This document shows, piece after piece, positions 10,773 to 17,283 of a DNA stretch of 17,283 nt. The stretch's first letter is position 1; each line of letters opens with the position of its first letter. The position numbers and the translations under genes are program-made. Below the pieces are notes generated by a model that saw only the letters and a list, made by a program, of their open reading frames with translations, was not told where the DNA came from and did not search any database. Source of the DNA: CAIOZW01 sp049317725 (GTDB lineage Bacteria; Acidobacteriota; Blastocatellia; RBC074); contig JBMOHS010000085.1 in the NCBI GenBank assembly GCA_049317725.1, positions 1 to 17,283 on the forward strand, read 5' to 3'.

Positions 10773-12053
10773 CTAATCCGCGGCTTGGCCGATCTGCACC
10801 AAGGTGTGCTTGATCCGCCGGTGAAAATCGTCGGGAAACTTCTTGATTGCCGACTGGACCGGCATGGCGGCGGCGTCACCCAACGCACAGAAGCTCTTGC
10901 CAAGGATCTTATCGGCCAGATCGTAGAGCAACTCGACATCGCCGGGACGTCCCTCGTACCGGTGCATCCGATCAAAGACATTGAAGAGCCAGCGTGTCCC
11001 CTCGCGGCAGGGCGTGCACCAACCACACGATTCGTGCTTGTAGAAGTGGGTGATGTTGCGGGTCGTTTCGAAGATATCGGTCGTCTCGTCCATGACGATG
11101 ACGCCGCCGGAGCCGAGCATCGAGCCGACCGCAGCGACCGACTCGTAGTCCATGTTGACCCGCTCGACCTCCTCGGCCGAGATGATCGGCACCGAGGAGC
11201 CTCCTGGAATGACCGCCTTCAGCTTCCGTCCGCCGGGGATGCCACCACACGTCTCGTTGATCAAGCGGCTCATCGGGAAGCCCATCGGAACCTCGTAGTT
11301 CCCAGGCCGCGCGACGTGCCCGCTGACGGTGAAGAGCTTGGTCCCACCGCTCTTCTCCGTCCCAAGCTGGCGGTACCAGTCGCCGCCCTGGAGGATGATG
11401 TGCGGAACAACCGCCAACGTCTCGACGTTGTTGACTACCGTCGGCCCCCCATAGAGTCCGACTACCGCCGGAAATGGCGGCTTGAGCCGCGGATGGCCCC
11501 GCTTACCTTCGAGCGATTCGAGCAGCGCCGTCTCCTCTCCACAGATGTAGGCCCCGGCACCCGGGTGGACGTACATGTCATGGTCAAAGCCAGATCCGAG
11601 AATGTTCTTCCCGAGATAGCCTTTCTCGTAGGCCTGCGCGACGGCCTTCTCAAGAATCTCCTTGATGTACCAGTACTCTCCCCGGATGTAGATGTAAGAG
11701 GTGTTCGACCCGAGAGAGAAGGCGGTGATGATCATGCCCTCGATCAGTTGGTGAGGGTCATACCGCATCAGGTCACGGTCTTTGCCGGTTCCTGGCTCTG
11801 ACTCGTCGGCATTGCAGACGACATACTTGGGGCGCTTCGACTCCTTCGGAACGAAACTCCACTTCATGCCGGTCGGAAACCCTGCTCCTCCACGCCCACG
11901 CAGCGCGGACTTCTTGACCTCATCGATCACCTGGTCCGGAGAGAACTCGCGTAGCGCCTTCGGGAGCGCTTGGTACCCTCCCGTCTGCTCATAGACGGCA
12001 ATGTCGCAGGCGCTCCCCTTCAGATGGAATCTCGATGTCAAAACTTGCGTCAT
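10773..12053 (-). CDS. nuoF: NADH-quinone oxidoreductase subunit F (NADH- and FMN-binding)
   Basis: NuoF takes the hydride from NADH onto FMN and passes electrons to the Fe-S chain. I start it at the ATG at 12051-12053, which has GAGG 5 nt upstream, giving 426 residues. An in-frame TTG 15 nt earlier has poorer spacing. Motifs: GRGGAGFPTGMKW (53-65) and NADESEPGT (81-89) around FMN and NADH, GAGAYICGEETALLESLEG (165-183), and the N3 [4Fe-4S] ligands C343, C346, C349 (ESCGWCTPCREGT) and C389. The length is close to the family norm (E. coli 445). It lies 172 nt after nuoE and 150 nt before nuoG, the two widest gaps in the operon. Confidence 0.98.
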   Translation of the reverse strand: MTQVLTSRFHLKGSACDIAVYEQTGGYQALPKALREFSPDQVIDEVKKSALRGRGGAGFPTGMKWSFVPKESKRPKYVVCNADESEPGTGKDRDLMRYDPHQLIEGMIITAFSLGSNTSYIYIRGEYWYIKEILEKAVAQAYEKGYLGKNILGSGFDHDMYVHPGAGAYICGEETALLESLEGKRGHPRLKPPFPAVVGLYGGPTVVNNVETLAVVPHIILQGGDWYRQLGTEKSGGTKLFTVSGHVARPGNYEVPMGFPMSRLINETCGGIPGGRKLKAVIPGGSSVPIISAEEVERVNMDYESVAAVGSMLGSGGVIVMDETTDIFETTRNITHFYKHESCGWCTPCREGTRWLFNVFDRMHRYEGRPGDVELLYDLADKILGKSFCALGDAAAMPVQSAIKKFPDDFHRRIKHTLVQIGQAAD

Positions 12054-12142
12054 AACTCCCTCGCCCAACTTTCTCTCGGCCTTCTGATCGCTTCTCTCGC
12101 TGTCCCCTTCCGCGCCCGGCCCTCAGGATCCGGGACAAGGCG

Positions 12143-12160
12143 CTGAGGCGGCCACCTCAG
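12143..12160 (-). other. Hairpin in the nuoE-nuoF gap (nuoF-proximal)
   Basis: CTGAGG and CCTCAG form a perfect 6-bp stem with a 6-nt loop in the 172-nt gap (12054-12225). CCTCAGG also occurs as a direct repeat at 12121-12127, which could compete for the same pairing. Confidence 0.35.
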
Positions 12161-12191
12161 GCCACGGAAACTCGACTTGGCCTGCTGGGAC

Positions 12192-12211
12192 GCCACTCCA
12201 GCGCCCGTGGC
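12192..12211 (-). other. Hairpin in the nuoE-nuoF gap (nuoE-proximal)
   Basis: GCCAC and GTGGC pair as a 5-bp stem around a 10-nt loop, 14 nt after the nuoE stop. It is short and unsupported by a U-run, and is listed only because most other gaps in this operon also hold a hairpin. Confidence 0.25.
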
Positions 12212-12225
12212 CCTTTCCCCCGTTA

Positions 12226-12690
12226 TCAGGGGAGTGTCCGCAACAGCTCGTCGACCGTCTCAGTCGTCACCCGCTCGTGGTAGTCAAAGTTGACCTGCAA
12301 ACAAGGAGCGAGGTCGCAGTACCCAAGGCACTCGACCTCCTGCAAGGTGAACTTCCCGTCTGGAGTCGTCTCGCCCACCTCGACTCCGAGCCGTTGGCTG
12401 AGATGCTCGGTGATCTTCTCCGCCCCCAGCAGCATACACGAGAGCGTCCGGCAGACCTGGAGCTTGTGCCGACCAATCGGCTGGCGGGAGTACATCGTGT
12501 AGAAGGTGACGACCTCCTCGACCTCGTTGACCCGCATATCCAACCGATCAGCAATGTACTGGACATCCTCATCGGTGACGTAGCCGTGCTCTTCCTGCGC
12601 GAGGTAGAGGGCTGGCAGCACCGCCGAGCGCTTGACCGGATAGTGGGAGATGATCTCGTCTAGCTTGGTTTCGTTGGCTTCGCTGAACAT
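12226..12690 (-). CDS. nuoE: NADH-quinone oxidoreductase subunit E ([2Fe-2S] N1a)
   Basis: This 154-residue thioredoxin-fold subunit pairs with NuoF in the NADH module. The [2Fe-2S] ligands are in the family pattern: C80-x4-C85 (QVCRTLSCMLLG) and C121-x3-C125 (CLGYCDLAPC). Upstream lies the usual helical N-terminal part with VEEVVTFYTMYSRQPIGRHK (about 57-76). The length is normal for the family. The ATG at 12688-12690 has only a weak ribosome-binding site (TTAGAGCT). The gap from nuoD is 68 nt. Confidence 0.98.
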   Translation of the reverse strand: MFSEANETKLDEIISHYPVKRSAVLPALYLAQEEHGYVTDEDVQYIADRLDMRVNEVEEVVTFYTMYSRQPIGRHKLQVCRTLSCMLLGAEKITEHLSQRLGVEVGETTPDGKFTLQEVECLGYCDLAPCLQVNFDYHERVTTETVDELLRTLP

Positions 12691-12758
12691 AGCTCTAAGT
12701 ACTTTGGGATCTGATCGAACCTTGGTCCATCGGTCGCCGGGAAGCAGGGACTCCCCGA

Positions 12759-13994
<1,236 letters not shown>

Positions 13995-14059
13995 CTTCTT
14001 CTTGCCTCTTCTACTTCTTCTGTCAAATCCAGGTGCGGCTTCCGGCCAAGGGAGAGGGC

Positions 14060-14551
14060 CTAGTACCCCTTGAGGGGAAAATCTTTGCGGAGCGGGTGCC
14101 CCTCGTAATCGGCAGGCATGAGGATCCGCCGGAGGTCAGGGTGTCCCTCAAAGGTGACCCCGAACATGTCGTAGATCTCCCGTTCGAGCCAGTTGGCCGT
14201 CTTCCAGATGCTGCAGACAGTCGGCACTGCCGGTTCCTCTTCATCAAGAAAGACTTTGACGCGCAGCCGATGGTTGTGATCCAACGAATAGAGCTGGTAG
14301 GAGACGGCGAAGCGTGGCGAGGCGAACTCGCCAAGGTCGAGCCCGCCGATGTCGCTCAGGTAGTTGAAACGGAGCGTCGGCTCATCGCGAAGATAGGTCA
14401 TCAATTCAACCAAGCCCTCGGGGCGGGCGACCACTGTCACCTCCCCGAGCGCTTCCGTGATCTCGACGACCGTCTCCGCAAACCGGGTTCCAAGCGGTGA
14501 TGCGTCGATATACCGCGGGACGATATTCCTGCTGCCTGTCTCCTCTGCCAT
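14060..14551 (-). CDS. nuoC: NADH-quinone oxidoreductase subunit C
   Basis: This is the 30-kDa-type peripheral subunit, which supports NuoD in the quinone-reducing module. The signature NWLEREIYDMFGVTFEGHPD is followed by LRRILMPADYEGHPLRKDFP and a typical ending, PLKGY. From the ATG at 14549-14551 the protein has 163 residues. The frame can be extended upstream to a TTG, but that adds 19 residues of no family character, while the ATG has AGGGGAAG about 8 nt upstream. The gap from nuoB is 85 nt. Confidence 0.96.
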   Translation of the reverse strand: MAEETGSRNIVPRYIDASPLGTRFAETVVEITEALGEVTVVARPEGLVELMTYLRDEPTLRFNYLSDIGGLDLGEFASPRFAVSYQLYSLDHNHRLRVKVFLDEEEPAVPTVCSIWKTANWLEREIYDMFGVTFEGHPDLRRILMPADYEGHPLRKDFPLKGY

Positions 14552-14636
14552 GACTGAGCTTCCCCTCTCTCTGGAGATCGATCGAGCTCCCGAGCCCCCA
14601 ACCTTCAACCTGCCTCAAACCTGGCCCCAAGACGGG

Positions 14637-15152
<516 letters not shown>

Positions 15153-15177
15153 TGCAGAACTCCTTTCACTTCTCGGC

Positions 15178-15198
15178 AGGTCGCTTCCCAGCGGACCT
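15178..15198 (-). other. GNRA-capped hairpin in the nuoA-nuoB gap
   Basis: In the mRNA sense, AGGTCCGCT-GGGA-AGCGACCT forms an 8-bp stem with one bulged C, closed by the GNRA tetraloop GGGA. It lies just after the nuoA stop and about 30 nt before the nuoB start, leaving the nuoB ribosome-binding site free. This is the tidiest of the intercistronic hairpins. Confidence 0.55.
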
Positions 15199-15204
15199 TT
15201 ATGG

Positions 15205-15579
15205 CTAGCCCCGATTCCACTCGAAGAGCCCCTTCTTCCAAACGTAGATGTACCCGACAAAGAGGACGGTCAGGAAGATGATCATCTCGAAGAAGACGAA
15301 GGGGCGGGAGAGGCGTGTTACCAAGTCACGGAAGACAACGGCCCAGGGAAGAAGAAAGATGGCTTCAATGTCGAAGAGGATGAAGAGCATCGCAATGAGG
15401 TAGAACTTGACCGAGAATCGCTGGTGGGCCGATCCTACCGGGTCCATCCCACACTCATAGGGCATGAGCTTCTCGCGCGTGTCCCGACGGCGGCCAATCA
15501 CGTGAGAAAGGACGATGTTGGTAACGGCAAACCCAAGAACAAAGACGAAGACCACCAGAATCGGAAGATACTCTTTCAT
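15205..15579 (-). CDS. nuoA: NADH-quinone oxidoreductase subunit A
   Basis: This 124-residue, three-helix membrane subunit lies next to the quinone chamber of complex I and is the first gene of the operon. The loop after helix 1 has the signature MPYECGMDP (E42, C43), whose cysteine is the residue exposed in the deactive state of mitochondrial ND3. Helix 2 carries LFILFDIEAIFLLPWA (D70, E72). The ATG at 15577-15579 has GAGGGAAG about 6-13 nt upstream. It follows a 514-nt spacer that carries the probable operon promoter. Confidence 0.98.
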   Translation of the reverse strand: MKEYLPILVVFVFVLGFAVTNIVLSHVIGRRRDTREKLMPYECGMDPVGSAHQRFSVKFYLIAMLFILFDIEAIFLLPWAVVFRDLVTRLSRPFVFFEMIIFLTVLFVGYIYVWKKGLFEWNRG

Positions 15580-15603
15580 CGCCTGCTTCCCTCAGCTTCT
15601 CTT

Positions 15604-15810
15604 CTATGCCAGTCTGAGCTCCAACCGTACATCCGACGCCTTCGCCGGCTCCACTCCTGCCCCCCCAGACCTGTCGGAGGCCACTCTCCTGACCGATTTC
15701 ACCAGCTCGGCCTTCCCCGACTTGGGTATTCCGCCCTCCGCCAGCCGTTTGACGAGATCAAACTGCGCGGGCCAGCCAAGAGTGATGGAATCCAACCCTG
15801 CCAGTGACAA
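15604..15810 (-). CDS. Doubtful 68-codon open frame upstream of nuoA
   Basis: The frame runs from a TTG at 15808-15810 to a TAG at 15604-15606, ending 24 nt before the nuoA start. Third positions are mostly G or C, as in the real genes. The middle part (DLVKRLAEGG, then ELVKSVRRVASD) looks like amphipathic helix. Against it: the start is TTG, no strong ribosome-binding site precedes it, an in-frame TGA lies 12 nt upstream, and I recognise no family. It may be a small protein, the remnant of a gene, or chance. A perfect 6-bp hairpin (GTTTGA/TCAAAC, 15747-15763) lies inside it. Confidence 0.22.
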   Translation of the reverse strand: MSLAGLDSITLGWPAQFDLVKRLAEGGIPKSGKAELVKSVRRVASDRSGGAGVEPAKASDVRLELRLA

Positions 15811-15940
15811 CCGGAGAGTTCAGGCTGACCGCTGGCCAAGCCAATCTGATTTAAGCCAACCAGAAGGTCTGCACTTGAGGCCAATCCCAGTGGAGTGGCG
15901 AGCGGGCAAACCAGTGAACAACGAAGGGTAAATTGTCGAT

Positions 15941-15961
15941 CCCCCCCATCTGTTCGGGGGG
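15941..15961 (-). other. G/C-run hairpin in the nuo leader
   Basis: In the sense strand CCCCCC pairs with GGGGGG around an 8-nt loop (GAACAGAT), only 2 nt after the preceding larger hairpin. Its last bases, GGGGAT, are also complementary to ATCCCC in the loop of that hairpin. Confidence 0.5.
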
Positions 15962-15963
15962 AA

Positions 15964-16010
15964 AGCACGCTTCTCCACCACTAGTTGGGGATGCGCGAGG
16001 GAAGCGTGCT
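15964..16010 (-). other. Ten-base-pair hairpin in the nuo leader
   Basis: AGCACGCTTC and GAAGCGTGCT form a perfect 10-bp stem with a 27-nt loop. It starts about 8 nt after the predicted transcription start, so it would form the 5' end of the nuo mRNA. Only TTT then C-rich sequence follows, so it is a poor terminator for the upstream reductase gene, though that use cannot be excluded. The loop contains ATCCCC (15987-15992), able to pair with the end of the next hairpin. Confidence 0.55.
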
Positions 16011-16014
16011 GCTC

Positions 16015-16029
16015 AAGATTGAGAATCTT
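16015..16029 (-). promoter_or_regulatory. Inverted repeat overlapping the candidate nuo -10 box
   Basis: AAGATT-CTC-AATCTT is a perfect 6-bp dyad with a 3-nt centre, placed from within the -10 box through the predicted start site. That is the usual position for a repressor operator. No regulator is encoded nearby in the window to match it. Confidence 0.35.
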
Positions 16030-16053
16030 AGTACAATCATCCCGCCCTTGCAA
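16025..16053 (-). promoter_or_regulatory. Candidate sigma-70-type promoter for the nuo operon
   Basis: On the minus strand TTGCAA (4/6 of the -35 consensus) is followed after 17 nt by TAAGAT (4/6 of the -10 consensus). It lies about 450 nt before nuoA, 41 nt after the stop of the reductase gene, and implies a long structured leader. It is the best match I found in this spacer, but the score is modest. The remaining spacer down to nuoA holds two hairpins and the doubtful small frame. Confidence 0.4.
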
Positions 16054-16093
16054 GGTTAGGCGTGTGCCGAAGTAAAGTCCCTCCCTTCTCGCC

Positions 16094-16918
16094 TCACACG
16101 TAAGAGCCCCCGGTGACGAGCAGGACGTGGCCCGTAACATAGTCGGAGAGGGGCGAGGCGAGAAAGAGGACGGGTCCAGCGGCCTCTTCCGGAGTCCCGG
16201 CGCGTCCGAGTGGGATGAACTGTTGCGCAAGCTGCCGCATGCTCTCGGGAATCCCGAGTTGAATCGTGTTCTCCCCGATCTGGGCGACCGGTTGGGCCTC
16301 CTTGGCCGCAGTCAGCCGGGTCTCGATGAATCCATAGGCGACGGCGTTGACGTTGATGCTGAAGCGCCCCCACTCCTTGGCCAGTGTCTTGGTCACGCCA
16401 ACGATGCCCATCTTGCCAGCAGCATAGTTGATCTGTCCCGGGTTGCCGGCGACACCGGAGGTCGAGGAGACATTGATGATCTTGCGATGGATGCGGCGGC
16501 CTTCGGCCAACTCCCGTTTGGCAACCTCACGCATGTAGGGGGTCGCGGCCCGGATGATCCGGAAAGGGGCCGTCAGGTGCACGGCCAGCATCGCCTCCCA
16601 CATCTCATCCGTGACATTCTGAACGACGCCGTCCCAGGTATATCCGGCATTATTGACAACAATATCGAGCTGGCCGAACGATTCGATGCAGGTCGCCACG
16701 ACCCGCTCGGCAAAGTCCGGCGAGGTGACATCCCCGGAGCAGACGGCAGCCTGCCCACCAGCAGCGCGAATCTCCCCGGCGACCCCCTCGGCGACCTCAC
16801 CGTCGAGGTCATTGACCACCACGGCTGCCCCATGTTGTGCGAAGAGCAGGGCAACGGCCCGCCCAATTCCCCGCCCTGATCCCGTGACGATTGCGGCCTT
16901 TCCAGTCAAGAGCTGCAT
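16094..16918 (-). CDS. Short-chain dehydrogenase/reductase (FabG / 3-hydroxyacyl-CoA dehydrogenase type)
   Basis: This 274-residue protein is a classical SDR with one Rossmann domain and is probably cytoplasmic. The cofactor loop is TGSGRGIG (12-19). D37 at the end of the second strand (VVVNDLDG) favours NAD(H) over NADP(H). NNAG is at 89-92, and the catalytic S152, Y165 and K169 are in VSSTSG and YAAGK. The usual catalytic Asn position in the fourth helix reads VHLTAPF, with His, as in several SDRs near the hydroxyacyl-CoA dehydrogenase domain of multifunctional enzymes. The ending VTGHVLLVTGG is typical of FabG-like proteins. A strong GGGAGGAGG ribosome-binding site lies 6-8 nt before the ATG. 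The substrate cannot be told from sequence. It reads in the same direction as nuo but is 514 nt away. Confidence 0.93.
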   Translation of the reverse strand: MQLLTGKAAIVTGSGRGIGRAVALLFAQHGAAVVVNDLDGEVAEGVAGEIRAAGGQAAVCSGDVTSPDFAERVVATCIESFGQLDIVVNNAGYTWDGVVQNVTDEMWEAMLAVHLTAPFRIIRAATPYMREVAKRELAEGRRIHRKIINVSSTSGVAGNPGQINYAAGKMGIVGVTKTLAKEWGRFSINVNAVAYGFIETRLTAAKEAQPVAQIGENTIQLGIPESMRQLAQQFIPLGRAGTPEEAAGPVLFLASPLSDYVTGHVLLVTGGSYV

Positions 16919-17154
16919 CTTGATCCTCCTCCCGAACCGCCAGACGGCCCGGTCCCTGCCTTGTTGGATGTTCTACTTGAATCGCGCAGGCCGGATCAGA
17001 ATCGATCGACCTGTCGACAGATCGCCTCCCCGTTCCCCGGTTGTTCAAAGCAAGAGCCGTGGACCTCGAAAACCCTTGGAACTCGGGACCAATGATAGGT
17101 ACCACAGAGACCCTCTCCCGGGCAATCGAGCCGGCGAGGGCGAGAGGCCGGTTC
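16919..17154. other. Divergent intergenic region, reductase side
   Basis: No gene is supported here. The part next to the reductase gene holds its ribosome-binding site. A perfect 10-bp palindrome, CTGTCGACAG (17011-17020), is the only notable site. I found no convincing minus-strand promoter for the reductase; TATCAT at 17092-17097 on that strand resembles a -10 box but lacks a -35 partner. Confidence 0.4.
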
Positions 17155-17182
17155 TTGACACTCTTTCGATACGGGTGATAAT
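17155..17182 (+). promoter_or_regulatory. Strong sigma-70-type promoter for the rightmost gene
   Basis: A perfect -35 box TTGACA (17155-17160) is followed after 16 nt by GATAAT (17177-17182, 5/6 of the -10 consensus). It points rightward, away from the reductase gene, and would start transcription near 17189, about 75 nt before the ATG at 17263. Confidence 0.65.
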
Positions 17183-17189
17183 TTTCACC
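17174..17189 (+). promoter_or_regulatory. CRP/FNR-type dyad over the -10 box
   Basis: GGTGATAATTTTCACC is a 16-bp palindrome with one mismatched pair. It contains GTGA-N6-TCAC, the core half-site arrangement recognised by CRP/FNR-family regulators. It covers the -10 box and the predicted start, a position at which binding would repress. The regulator is unknown and other families can use similar sites. Confidence 0.4.
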
Positions 17190-17211
17190 GACTCTTCTTT
17201 TGTCAGCAAAT

Positions 17212-17246
17212 GAGGGGTGAGGGGCGAGGGGCGAGGAGCGAGGGGA
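17212..17246 (+). repeat. Five tandem heptamers (GAGGGGC-like) in the 5' leader
   Basis: Units are GAGGGGT, GAGGGGC, GAGGGGC, GAGGAGC and GAGGGGA, exactly 35 nt. They lie between the promoter and the start codon of the rightmost gene, on its sense strand. Four G4 runs with loops of 3, 3 and 10 nt make a G-quadruplex possible in the leader RNA. Unit number is likely to vary by slippage. Confidence 0.8.
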
Positions 17247-17262
17247 GATAGAAGGCGGAGTT

Positions 17263-17283
17263 ATGCCGAAAGGATCGACCGAG
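17263..17283 (+). CDS. Start of an unidentified gene (7 codons, runs off the window)
   Basis: ATG at 17263-17265 begins MPKGSTE and remains open to the window edge. AAGGCGGAG lies 2-10 nt upstream as ribosome-binding site, and the promoter and leader above support a real start. Seven residues are too few for identification. Confidence 0.5.

Noticed and set aside
12054..12068. TTG start for nuoF five codons upstream
   Set aside because: The ATG at 12051-12053 has GAGG at good spacing; the TTG does not.
15153..15260. N-terminal extension of nuoB by 36 residues
   Set aside because: It overlaps nuoA. The ATG at 15150-15152 has an excellent AAGGAG ribosome-binding site and gives the normal NuoB start.
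15964..16010. Rho-independent terminator for the reductase gene
   Set aside because: The 10-bp stem has a 27-nt loop and is followed by TTT then C-rich sequence rather than a U-run, and it lies after a candidate promoter. A leader element fits better, though not certainly.
15580..16093. Known riboswitch or tRNA gene in the nuo leader
   Set aside because: I looked for T-box, TPP and cobalamin core motifs and for a tRNA cloverleaf and saw none complete.
16094..16918. The reductase as an accessory subunit of complex I
   Set aside because: Mitochondrial complex I has an SDR-type subunit (NDUFA9), but this protein has intact catalytic S-Y-K residues and FabG-like ends, and is separated by 514 nt with its own ribosome-binding site. 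Nothing supports a structural role.

Overview
The window is almost entirely one respiratory operon on the minus strand. It encodes thirteen subunits of a proton-pumping NADH:quinone oxidoreductase (complex I, NDH-1). In transcription order, right to left, these are nuoA, B, C, D, E, F, G, H, J, K, L, M and N. nuoC and nuoD are separate genes, and the order is the canonical one also seen in the Thermus nqo operon. The exception is that nuoI, the two-[4Fe-4S] connecting subunit, is absent: nuoH is followed after 59 nt by nuoJ, and no nuoI is seen elsewhere in the window. NuoG carries four extra cysteines that complete a second ferredoxin-type cluster beside N4.

Layout from the right edge. 17263-17283 (+) is the start of an unknown gene, preceded by a good sigma-70-type promoter, a CRP-type dyad over its -10 box, and five tandem GAGGGGC-like heptamers. 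16094-16918 (-) is a classical short-chain dehydrogenase/reductase of the FabG / hydroxyacyl-CoA dehydrogenase type. 15580-16093 is a 514-nt spacer with a candidate nuo promoter, an inverted repeat over its -10 box, two hairpins that could adopt an alternative pairing, and a doubtful 68-codon frame. 676-15579 (-) holds the nuo genes. 1-657 (-) begins 18 nt after nuoN: an unidentified domain of about 185 residues runs in frame into the start of CysD (ATP sulfurylase small subunit), then leaves the window.

The genes work together as follows. NuoE, F and G form the NADH-oxidising arm (FMN and Fe-S chain). NuoB, C, D (and normally I) pass electrons to quinone. NuoA, H, J, K, L, M and N form the membrane arm that moves protons; the channel glutamates and lysines can be seen in L, M and N. 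The putative CysD fusion suggests that an ATP-consuming sulfur-activation gene shares the transcript.

The organism is a GC-rich bacterium with an NADH-driven respiratory chain. Loosely packed genes (no overlaps), hairpins in many gaps, and a 14-subunit-type operation minus nuoI do not place it firmly. I see nothing that decides between phyla and do not assign one. No tRNA, rRNA, CRISPR array, insertion sequence or attachment site was seen.
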